64,000 nucleotides of DNA from Lentinula raphanica (Eukaryota; Basidiomycota; Agaricomycetes; Agaricales; Omphalotaceae): positions 1 through 64,000 of the forward strand of contig JANVFP010000046.1 of NCBI GenBank assembly GCA_027919835.1. Direction: 5' to 3'. The first letter of the stretch is position 1. Each line of letters opens with the position of its first letter. Below, one piece after another: positions 42,794 through 52,814 of this stretch. The notes under the pieces were generated by a model. The model saw only the letters and a list, made by a program, of their open reading frames with translations. It was not told where the DNA came from and did no database searches. The position numbers were made by a program, and so were the translations under genes.

Positions 42794-45232
42794 ATGGCTA
42801 ACCCACTTACAGCAGCCTCTAAGGCAGCCTCTCGGAGTCCCCTAAGGAGATCAAAAAGGATCAAAGCCAAAGAGAGGTCAAGTGGTGGGTGTTTTTGTGT
42901 TTTTTTTTTAGTTGTTCTGCAAACTGAACAGTGCAAAGATGAGGATACAAGCCAAGGAGAAGAGCATTTGATGGATGTTGATGATGTGGGGGCAGGAGAG
43001 AATGGGGGGATGGAGGGAGAACCTCTGGACATGGGGGGTATGAGTATCAGATAATAGAGGGCAGAGATGAGAAGCTCTTCGGGACCATATGGAGGAAGAA
43101 GGAAGGAAAACATTCTAAGGTGGAAGGTGGACTGGTTGGAACCATTTGGGTGATAGTGGCAGACATGAGGAGGAAGGCAATGCTGGAACTGCATCAGCGC
43201 TGTGCCAATGAGAGAGAAGGGGTCCAGACTGCTGAGGAAATTAAAGAGAAAGGCAAGCAGATTAGCTTGTTGTGATAATTTGTTACTGACCATGGTTTTA
43301 GGGTTCCATGAAGGCATCCCATCCAGGAAAGATTATGTTTTCTGGAGGAGTAAATATGCTGGAGGAGGAAATGTTGAGAAAGATGACATCTTGAAGACCT
43401 GGGCTATGTCAAAGTGAGTGCATGAGTGTTCTTGAATCTAAATAATCTAACAGATCTATAGGCCTGAACACCCTGAAGAGATGATTGGCAGAATGGATGG
43501 GGTAAGAGATAGGATGTATGGTCCTGTGGAAGAGCAGTTTGATGGACCAGAGGGGCTGGCTATCGAGAGGTTGAAGTGTTTAAGCCCTGTGAAGGGGGCA
43601 GATAGGGCTTATGCCATGGGTGTAAGCAACCAGAGTCAGAGGAATCTGGAAGGACCAGCTAGCAATAGCAAGAGAATGGGGATCGAGGAGACTGAGGGGG
43701 ACAGGCTACAAAAGGACCTTCTTGCAGTAAGTGAATGGTGATAAATATAGGATAAGCTTGACCATATTTGTTTTAGATCACTGCTGAGGCAAACCTACTT
43801 GGGCTGGCCAAGGTGGATCCGACTCTGAAGGAGAGGATGGACAGACAGGCAGAACTGACCAACTGCCCTCGTATCGGGTCCATCCACAACACTTGTTGGC
43901 CTAGTGTTCAATTAAACCTGGCCAGTACTGGTGTAGGACAAGGTGAGCAACAGGCCATTGAGATAACGTTAGTTTTGGCTCATGATTGCTCGAAGGGGGC
44001 TCACAGGAAAATGGGGAGAGGAGGTCAAGTCGGAAGGGAAAGGGGAAGGAAAAAGGCAGGTATTTTCTCTACACATTGTTGAAAACGGAGACTGATATCA
44101 TGAATTAGCAAAAAGCCTAGAGTCCATTGGGCAGTTTGGAGGCCCTCACCTGGATGGCGGAGACCATGAGATCTTCCCAACCGCTATGAAGAACTGGTCC
44201 AAGTGTGATGAGAATATCGCACCTGAGTATTTTACTATTTACGAGCTCGGGTGGGTCTGGAGACTGGAAGAGTATTGCACCATATTCTTCTCCGGTCTTC
44301 ACTACCACAGCGGTGCCGCATTGATAGCGACCGTGCCACTTGAGAGGGTATATACAAGGGCGACGCTCATCATGTACCCGTCCGGACACGAACTGGATGG
44401 GGATTCACAGGTAGCACTCGGGATGTTACCCAAGGACACCCGAAAAGGGCTGTTGACCGTGAACAGCGAGATGCGAAACTTCAAGTAAGCAAACCCTGTC
44501 TTATCCCTATTCTCTGCTAAGTATCCGGAACAGGACTCACGCATATGACGATGAGGGAATTTCCAGCTTTAGAAACTATATGGCCGATGGCGCAAATTTC
44601 ATGGACGATCAGTCTTTTCTCAATCACATCGCACGTAACTATCTCTGCCTTTTGACATACCTTATCCGTCAGGCCCCTCGGGAGAAATTGTTGCGAATCG
44701 ATAAGGATCGGTTGTTGTCTGCGTTCACAATGAGAAGCGGAGGAACACGAATCGCAGCAGACAGCTGGGAGCTGGGTCCTGGATGGACTGGAGAGGATAC
44801 CGAGGTGGGAAGAGAATACCCACAGGACTTTGACACCATGTCGGAAGAGGAGTTGAGGAGACTTTGGAATACCGACAAAATGTCAGAAACGATATATGGA
44901 AATGAGGCGATGGAGAAGCAACGAAAAGATTGGGCAGAGGAGCGAAAAAGGGCAGTGGCAGCCCTCCCGGTCTGTCATGCGACAGGAGAGGCAAACGAGG
45001 AAGGGGAGCTGGTAGGACATCAATACCGGAGAGTGTTGAGGGACAGCGGTGAGTAGTCTTAGTGAATGAGCAAGGAAACACACTGACAATATGGTTGATA
45101 GCCACCAGAAGGGCTAGGAGGAATCCCGAGAGAGATCCTACAAAGGAGGATGGTCAGAAAAAGAAGACAGATGGAAAGAAAAAGACGGAGGGGCAAGGTA
45201 AACCGAGGAAAAAGGGGAGGAAGGGTAAATGA
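42794..45232 (+). CDS. TET/JBP-like 2-oxoglutarate/Fe(II) dioxygenase (module 2, about 713 aa)
   Basis: Exons 42794-43252, 43302-43413, 43462-43726, 43777-44059, 44109-44484, 44534-45048 and 45102-45232. All phases agree except one base in exon 1, where a G6 run (43033-43038) appears one G short. The first intron uses a GC donor (GCAAGC...TTTTAG). The N-terminus is basic (SPLRRSKRIKAKER). The catalytic core has GGPHLDGGDH (His and Asp of the HxD iron site at about residues 387 and 389), then YFTIYELGWVWRLEEY and FFSGLHYHSG with the distal His. RATLIMYPSG, which may supply the 2OG-binding Arg, follows. This order fits fungal TET/JBP proteins, which oxidise 5-methylcytosine or thymine in DNA. 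The tail (GPGWTGEDTEVG, NPERDP, Lys-rich end) matches the module-1 remnant. Gene B follows. Confidence 0.7.
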
Positions 45233-45766
45233 ATATCTACAAGTGTATAGTCCAAATGTTCATTGATGTTCCAGGCAAAAAACAAGCTAAAGAAAAGGGA
45301 AGCGGTGGTTCAGGTGAGATACTGATTGATATCCGAGTACAGAAGATATTGATTTGGAAATAGACAACCGGAACGGCTACGGGGCAGATGTTAGTAATGA
45401 TGAGAATGGTGATGATGATGGTAAGAAAAGCGTATTAAGGTGTGATTTAGCCCTATTGACATACCTGCAGATGATGGAGAAGATTGGCTGGGGCTTGGTA
45501 TGTACATATTTATGTATTTGCAGAAATTCAACTGAGGCCGGCGCAGGTACAGGTGGAAATCGAGGAGGGACAATGGGGCAGAATGCTGGGCTAGGTCCAA
45601 GTGCGTACACATCATTTTTGGTGACTTGAGGTAAACCTGAAGATGGATATAGCCACGAGATCGAGAACGAGGCAGGGTGATCAGTTAATCCCAGAACAAC
45701 ATAATGGTAAGAGGAATCACATCTATGTAGCCAAGGATCATGCTGAGAGACTTGTGAGCAGTCAAC
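45233..45766. other. Spacer between TET/JBP-like gene and gene B
   Basis: Short open frames and several GT(A/G)AG/AG pairs suggest untranslated introns or small exons, but no frame is convincing. The true start of gene B may lie here. Confidence 0.35.
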
Positions 45767-47709
45767 TTGAACGAGTCGAATGAAGGCAAAACGCCTCCTA
45801 CTCCTCCCTTACATGTTCTGCCTCTGGTGCGATATCTTACACGAGATTCACTGGAGGAACAAGTTGAGGTGCTTAAGGATGCTGCAAATATTCCTTCAAA
45901 CCCAACCAACCTTCCTCCTGTTGGAACATCGTTGCCTAACCTGGTGTCTTGCTATACATCTTTATCGAGAATGGACACCAGATTGACAGCGGAGGCAACT
46001 ATCAGACGCCAGGACATTTTGATGCTACGCATGCTGGTGTGGGGTCAACTGGGGTTCATGAAGGTGGAGGCAGTGAAAAGTCTTCACCTGTTCTCTGGCT
46101 TTGGAAGTGGAGTCGGAAACCCCAACGAGAGTACGCCATGGTTCACAACACTCGTAACAGACATTAAGAAGTGGGGGACGTACAAGGATCGGAGAAGAGT
46201 TTCCACCCAGGCAGTTATCTCCCCGAGACCTATGAGATTGTCGACTTTAAGCCTGGTGTCCTGCGACCGGGTCGCTGCAAGATGCCATCAGGGTCAATTC
46301 AATTTGGACTCCAGCAAGCAGATGAATGGGTACGGCGATGGATCGGTTTGCAGGGCAAAAAGGATGACTACTCCTCGGCATTCTTTATCTATCTCATGCA
46401 GGAGTGGCTCGGACATGGCATTCTGGGCGTACACGAGGTTTGGTGTGGAGCAGAGAGCATTGAGCGGAGAGTGCTGGGAAGAGAAGGCGAAGTGCGTCCA
46501 GGTGACATTAAAGATGTGGTGGCGGAGATGAAGGATCTTGTAGACAAAGAAGACATTCAGGGGGTGTTGGAGGACCTGCACGAGAGCTGCTGGGAAATCC
46601 GGTCTGACGAGGAAAAGGCAAGGTGGAACTTGCTGTGCGGTCTCGTCAAAGGTTCGACGTTGGTCTTTGCCCCTCGTGATGTGGTAGAGTCTGAAGGTAC
46701 GCCTGCGATGGCACCTATCGCATCAACCAGTGTATCAGGGGAGGTGTCAAAGGAGAGGGGCAAGGTACCGAATTCACTGGTGGATACCCTTATCGATCAG
46801 GTGTACCACTGTCTGCGCCTGGTTGGAGACGATATGTCTCATGGTGTTGTTGTTCCAGATTTGCATTCTGGTTCAGAAAGGGACAGGAAGATCAACATTT
46901 ACTTGAGCGAGATAGCAGCTGAATCTGACATGCGCCTACCGTTCAGAGAGCTTGGAAAGTCGAGGTTCTATGTCCTCAGTGCCCCCCAAAACCCATACAC
47001 TCCTCATAATCTTCGCACAGTCTCTGGTCTCTTTTCAGCTATCATGGTCCGAGTTATCCATCACAGCACCCCATTCCTCTTCAACCACCCTCCGTATTAT
47101 GCTTCCTTTGACGAATGGGATCAGATCTATCAAGCAGAGAAGGTTGCCCACCCAGACCCGCTTGATAAATACATTTGCAACAGAGCAGCGTATGGGAGGG
47201 ACTGTGGCCCAAGTCGGGATCCCGAAAATGCCAAGGGGTATTGGGACGCCGTACAGATGTCGTGCAATAATTCCTGGCTGCTGGACGAGGACAAGTACTT
47301 GGACCAGAAAGGGAATTATTTGCTGAGTGTTGTGAAGATTCTCAGCTCGAAAAGCTTCTACGGTATTGGTAAGCTGACAGCTTTTCAAATAGCTGTTGAT
47401 TATCTCAAGGCGGGAGCGTTTACGGCTACTGTGGAGGACTTTGCTGAAACGGTGAGGTATGTGAATTTGGGTGGGATAGGGGGTTTAGCACGGTTGGGAT
47501 ATTTGGAGAAGAAAGGGAAGAGGGGAACAAGAGGTAAGGAGGAAGTGCAGACAGCGTTCAAGAAGGCGATGGAGGATTTTCAGAAAACGTGGGATGAAAG
47601 GAGGGAAGGAAAAGGCGCAGAAATTGATATGATTGACGTGGAACATTGGCTGTGCAAGTCATCTGACACACGGCTCGGAAGAGCTGCTTACTCAGAAATA
47701 TACAAATAA
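45767..47709 (+). CDS. Gene B of module 2: putative ADDT/HMUDK-helical-like protein, with one apparent frameshift
   Basis: The first frame runs from about 45767 to the G5 run at 46173-46177, the second from there to 47709. At the run one base appears missing: KKWG continues as DVQGSEKSFHPGSYLP in the next frame, aligning with SWATVQYQDAEFPPNSYLP of the module-1 protein, with no room for an intron. The key motifs are kept: NPYTPHNLRTVSGLFSAIM, GIGKLTAFQIAVDYLKAGAF, YVNLGGIGGLARLGYL (the second differs slightly from AGAVKGL in module 1), and the end IDMIDVEHWLCKSSDTRLGR. The start is uncertain because 45767 is not ATG. Function as for 22375-24411: possible transfer or processing on oxidised bases, by motif resemblance only. 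Confidence 0.65.
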
Positions 47710-47750
47710 ATAGGAATTTGTCATAGGTTATAAATACATGTTTTGTACAA

Positions 47751-49117
47751 TTACTCGCCCTCAGGGTCATCCGAAGGGTCCAATACCCAGGGCATGTTGT
47801 GATCCAAAAATTCCTCTACGTAATTCTTTGCAGACGGACCACCGAGAGTGTTGATGACACGGAGGAGGAAATGGCGGTGATTCCAATATCGCATACGACC
47901 AATGTCTTCATCTTCTTGACCGTACTCAACTATGCGTGCACGAACACGGTCATACCAGAGCTTGGACTGGCGGGGGTATCCTTGCTTGGTAAGGAGGAGC
48001 CAAGTAGGATCCAACAGAACAGTTGGACCAAACTAGAGAGAATATAAGTGAAGTTGTAATTCATAGACAATGACTTACCAGCTCATAAAACTGTAAAATT
48101 TGCTTCCGTCGGACAATAACCTTGTCATGTTTCTTGCAAAACCGAGTGTATAGTTGCCGACGAAGCTTGTCTTTCTTCTTGCTTGGGAAAATGCTGAGTT
48201 CAATCCGATGGTATTCATCTCTATAAAAGTGAGTGGCCAGAGCATGTCGAAAGTTCTTCTTCCACTCTGCACTTTCTTCAAGCCAATCCTTGACAAACTC
48301 TATTGCTTGAATGTTGTTGATGACAGTATGAACCCAGGCATGGACAGTGCTGGAATTAGGAGGGTAATACAAGAGTTTTTCGCGTTCAAATAGGCGTTGA
48401 TCAGAAGTGGGAAGTTGTTGGAAGGCAGAGACATGTTGAGCATGACGTGCGATGGAGAGGGTGGCAAGCTGGAGATCGTGGAGCATGAATTCTTCAACCT
48501 GGTCTATATGAATAATATTACAGAATGAAAGGGGGAAAAACATACAATCATGTTGGTTGGTATGCATCGGTAACCTACAAGCATTCGGCGGAATGCTTCC
48601 TTTTCCTTTTGAGCTGTAGAACCAGAGTAGCCACCTTGCTCGATCATGTATCGGAAGTCACGTAAACCGAACCAGAGTTCATTGTTGTTAGCCTCAGAGA
48701 GCAGCTGCTCAATATCTTCTTGAATTTGTTGATCAAGATCAGGAGTGTTGTCCTCGGGTTCGGGGCTAGCAGGAGGGTTATCAGGACCAGGTGTTGCAGG
48801 AGTATCATCGAGGAGGTTATCTGCAGCCATGGAATTGGTCAATATATGCTATATGAAGGGTACTGTAACTTGCCCCATTGACCAGTGCCAGTATGCAGAT
48901 CGAGGGATTGACCATTAGCATCAGTAGCAGACTGACTCATACCGACAACGAGACTGAGGATTTGGCCAGAGGCTTGCTGAGCCACACGGAGCATGTTGTT
49001 GAATGCTGTACGGGTACGGGGAGAAGAGTCCAGGGGTGGTGGATCCAGAGAGGCAACGGAAGTGTAGGCCTCACGAATGATATGAGAGATGGACTGGATT
49101 TCTTCAACAGAGGCCAT
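47751..49117 (-). CDS. Gene C of module 2: conserved unrecognised helical protein (406 aa)
   Basis: Exons 49117-48874, 48820-48546, 48498-48079 and 48032-47751 join in one frame of 406 aa. Exons 1 and 3 have exactly the same length as in module 1 (244 and 420 bp). Intron 1 has a GC donor (GCAAGT) where module 1 has GTATGT. Conserved parts include QQASGQILSLVVGMSQ, LHDLQLATLSIARHAQHVSA, KKHDKVIVRR, GYPRQSKLWYDRVRA and MRYWNHRHFLLRVINTLGG. Only linker lengths differ. The stop is 41 bp from that of convergent gene B. No frameshift is visible, unlike its two module partners. Confidence 0.75.
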
Positions 49118-49152
49118 GGGAGATAAGTGGAAGTACGTCGACAAGGAATGTT

Positions 49153-49167
49153 GCCGGATTTTCCGGC
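49153..49167. promoter_or_regulatory. Palindrome GCCGGATTTTCCGGC upstream of gene C (module 2)
   Basis: The same palindrome as at 25822 and 25905 (reverse strand), here 17 bp long with flanking T/A. It is centred about 43 bp before the ATG of gene C. Conserved position in both modules supports a regulatory role. Confidence 0.5.
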
Positions 49168-49169
49168 AA

Positions 49170-50115
49170 ATATATGTATATTTGTGGGAGCTAGGTCCGG
49201 AGGCTATACGGAACTGAAAGGTTACGTCACTCAAAATGTTTGCAAAAGGAAGCTGTGAGGGCCCATTGCCTAATGCGTAAATTGAGAGAACATTTATAGA
49301 ATTGAACTTTGGTCGAACAGTAGTCAGTAACAAATACTGCAACTCACATATACAATGCAAGCATGCTTAGGAGCAGATAGCACTACAGTATAGCCTTAGT
49401 CGCAAGGTCAGGAGTATAACCCATTAGTATTAATAGGCTGGAATTAAAATATAGTAGGGAACTATTCTCGGAAATATAAACTGAAAGCGAGAGGAACGAC
49501 TATTAAATTAATAGTAGCTAATGTCAGAAGTAGTTGAGTGAAGAACGAAGCTGGGAGTGCAATGCAAAAGTCAAAGGTTCGGATAGCAGAGGTATGTGGG
49601 AATAGCATTACGCAAGGGTAACTTTACACCAATATATGCTGTAGAGGAAGATGACAATAAGAGAAATATAAAGTAATGTGGATATATGCGCAAATGCGAG
49701 AGGAGGTGCAACAGATGAAAATGATGCTAATAAGGCAACAGATAACCAGATAGATAGGTACGGGATAGAGCAGGATATTTGCAAGCATATGCATAGAAAG
49801 AAAGTTGGGTGTTAACGCAAAATGAAAATGTAAAGATAAAAGTGGGCAGTGTAATAAGCTATGATGTTAACATTGGACATATATGGCATATTGCACAGGT
49901 ATACTATAACAGTGCTCACCTATAATATAATACATCATAATGCTGGAATGGTACGGGTATTGGTCCAGGATTTGAAGAGATTGGAATCAAAATTGATGGG
50001 GTTGTGAGAAATCGGGTTGGAATATAACCAGTTCTGTAGTTTTAGTCACGGACGCATGGTCAGGGTGCACACTTAGGGAGTTAATCTAGTGCTTTTAAGA
50101 GCATCTGTATGTGCG
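49170..50115. other. AT-rich intergenic DNA, no supported gene
   Basis: No repeat or gene is recognised. Confidence 0.35.
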
Positions 50116-50119
50116 TAAA

Positions 50120-51230
50120 AGAACTATAGAATTGGGTGAAGAAGATTTGAGTAGTATGAATTTGTCTGCAGAAGGCAATGTTCATAAGTGGGAGAGCGTA
50201 ATTGTGCAGATGAGGAGTTGAATCTAACTGGAGAAATGGATATTGGCATGTATTTTAGAGAGGCACAAAGTGATATGGAACTGGTGAATTGAAATGTCAG
50301 GATGGAAGGTGAACAATGTGGAGCACAATCTAGTGTAGGGTGTGGGTCCATCACAAAAAAGCATATTGACTTTTTGCCAAAATCACCCCTTGTCCTTCAC
50401 AATCGAGAAAATCAGAAGCATATCTGCTGATCAAAACAAGTCCGAGGGCAGATGAGCGAGTGGTTGTGGAGATTGGGAAAGAGTGAGAAGGTTGTGGGAT
50501 TTTTAATGTAGATGGGCAGCCAAAGCAATGTTCGTAAGCTGGAGAGTGGAATGATGCAGATGGCAACTTGGAGCAAACTACAAAAATGAATGCTAGCATG
50601 TAGTCTAGAGAACCACAAAGCGGTGTGACAATGGCTGATTTAGATGTGGACATTGAGCGGAGGGAAGATGGGGCCTATGTTTACTTGGGGTGTCAGCCAA
50701 GCACACCAAAGGGTATCAATGTTTTGCCAAAATTGTGATTTTTTCTGTCCAATCCTATACATCAGGAGAATAGCTACATATGACAGCAAGTATGAAAGCA
50801 AAAGGGCGAGTGGTTGTGGAGATTGGAGGGGATTGAGGAGGTCGTGAGATTTTTGGTATGGATTTAGCAGTAAAAAGTAAAATTTGGATGCTGCAGAGCG
50901 CAATGTTGCAAATGGTAGCTCGAGTCAAACTACAAAAATGAACCTTGGCATATGGTCTACAGAACCCCAAGGTTGTATAGCTATGGCTGCCCTGAATGTG
51001 GAGATTGGGGGCAAGGAACAGAGAGTGCAGTGCAGTTTGGGCGTCAACTCGATTACACTTAAACATATCAACTCTTTTAGCAAATCATATTTTTTTTCTA
51101 TGCAATGCTATACATCAGAAGCATATCTACAGATCTCAACAAGTCTGGAAGCAAACGAGCGGGTCGTTGTGGACATTGGGGAGGAACAAGGAGAGCGTGG
51201 GATTTTTGGTATTTAGCGCTAAATACTGAT
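50120..51230 (+). repeat. Three diverged tandem units of about 350-370 bp
   Basis: The marker 'gcaatgtt(c/g)(g/c)(t/a)aa(g)' recurs near 50176, 50525 and 50899. Shared blocks are 'aaactacaaaaatgaa', 'agagaaccacaaag' (varying), and 'gagtggttgtggagattgg' at the unit junctions. Open frames in it show no domain. Confidence 0.5.
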
Positions 51231-51289
51231 TTGCAACACTATAGAATGAGTATTGTAGATTATTTGTGCTGCACTTGAATGCAAACGAG

Positions 51290-51825
51290 ATTCCTCTGAG
51301 CTGAAATCTTTAGTATATTACATACATCTGACCTTCTTCCGACATTAGATCACTTGAGACTTCAAGCAATTATGACTCTACCAGCACGGCCACAAGTGAG
51401 TCTCAGATGTACGCTACACTGCTATGAACAGCTGAGATAAGTATCATGAGCAATGAGTAGTACTTTAGATACTTCTGACTCTCTTCTGACTCTCTTCCGA
51501 CATCCAACTTTCTTCCGACATTGGATCAATTAAGACATTAAACAGCTTCAAGCAGCCCTCAGAGCTACTCCAAAATGCCACTGATATCTGACATGATCAC
51601 ATAGACTATAAGATAGTACCATGGATGCATCTGACTGTCTTCTAACTTTCTTCCGACATTTGACTTTCTTCCGATATCGGAGCGCTTATGTGCTTTATTT
51701 TTTTGCTACAAGGTAAGCAATAACTTTAACCGTCAATGAGAGTACTGATAGAGTCTCAGCATAGTATATAGGTAATGTACCATGCATGGATCTGATGTTC
51801 TTCTGATATCAGAGCCAGGACTACA
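51290..51825. repeat. Degenerate 'cttccgacatt' repeats
   Basis: Scattered copies of 'cttctgactctcttccgaca' and 'tgactttcttccgacattgg' at about 51332-51680. No gene. Confidence 0.45.
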
Positions 51826-52375
51826 ATATAATATATGAGACATGTCAGATCTAAGTCGGATCTGACATAGAGCGCTTAACTGCTGTAAAACAGTGCTTCA
51901 ATCAATATTGAGATATATAGTACAGCTCAATAGTAGCTACTATGAGTGCTGAAAATATGACAAACTATTATTGTAAAAACAGGACTATAATATAATATAC
52001 GAGACATGTTAGATCTAAGTCGGATCTGACATAGAGCGCTTAACTACTATAAAACAGTGCTTCAATCGCTATTGAAATATATAGTACAGCTCAATAGTAG
52101 CTACTATGAGTGCTGAAAATATGACAAACTATTATTGTAAAAACAGGACTATAATATAATATACGAGACATGTTAGATCTAAGTCGGATCTGACATAGAG
52201 CGCTTAACTACTATAAAACAGTGCTTCAATCGTTATTGAAATATATAGTACAGCTCAATAGTAGCTACTATGAGTGCTGAAAATATGACAAACTATTATT
52301 GTAAAACCAGGACTATAATATGATATACAAGACATGTTAGATCTGAGTCGGATCCGACATAGAGCGCTTAATTGC
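51826..52375 (+). repeat. About 164-bp satellite, 3.4 copies
   Basis: The unit beginning 'caggactataatataatata' starts at 51828, 51980, 52144 and 52308. The middle two are almost identical; the first has a shortened middle. Each unit includes 'tcggatctgacatagagcgc'. Confidence 0.75.
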
Positions 52376-52760
52376 TCTATTTTTTCTCACATATAATTTT
52401 CATTGTCGACATGCTTTTCTATACCAACAGTGATGCACAGTATGTGTCTAAGTATACTCCTAAGCATCCTAGATAGTAGTTGAGTAAAACACTCATCGTG
52501 GTTGTGGTGAATAACGGTGAAATTTTTGTGCCTATAGAAAGCGTGGGAAAGAAGCTGTCATTTCTGCTCATTGCCTGCAACGTCCATAACGCGCCATCCC
52601 CTTAATTATATCGTTAGGTGAAAATTTTCTGGAGGTCCTGGAGGGTATTCTAAGTGTTCTCTATTCACCAATATGCTGTATATTTTTGATAAATTAACCC
52701 ACTCGCTATATAGGACAGGGTAATTTTTGATAAATTAACCCACTCGCTATATAGGACAGG
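52376..52760. repeat. Spacer with a 41-bp direct repeat
   Basis: 'tttttgataaattaacccac' plus 'tcgctatataggacagggtaa' occurs twice at about 52683-52764. The rest has no recognised feature. Confidence 0.55.
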
Positions 52761-52762
52761 GT

Positions 52763-52814
52763 AATATTCTAGAAAATTGTGGGGGTGGCAGAGATCATGT
52801 TATGCTTCATAACA
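52763..52814 (+). repeat. 52-bp direct repeat, left copy
   Basis: Identical to 56667-56718 (begins aatattctagaaaattgtgg). The two copies flank a 3.85-kb block. The left copy overlaps the 3' end of the open frame at 52807. Confidence 0.8.

Noticed and set aside
42877..42911. Intron in the first exon of the TET/JBP-like gene (GTCAAG...TTTTAG)
   Set aside because: At 35 bp it would be too short and it breaks the frame; the frame is open without splicing.
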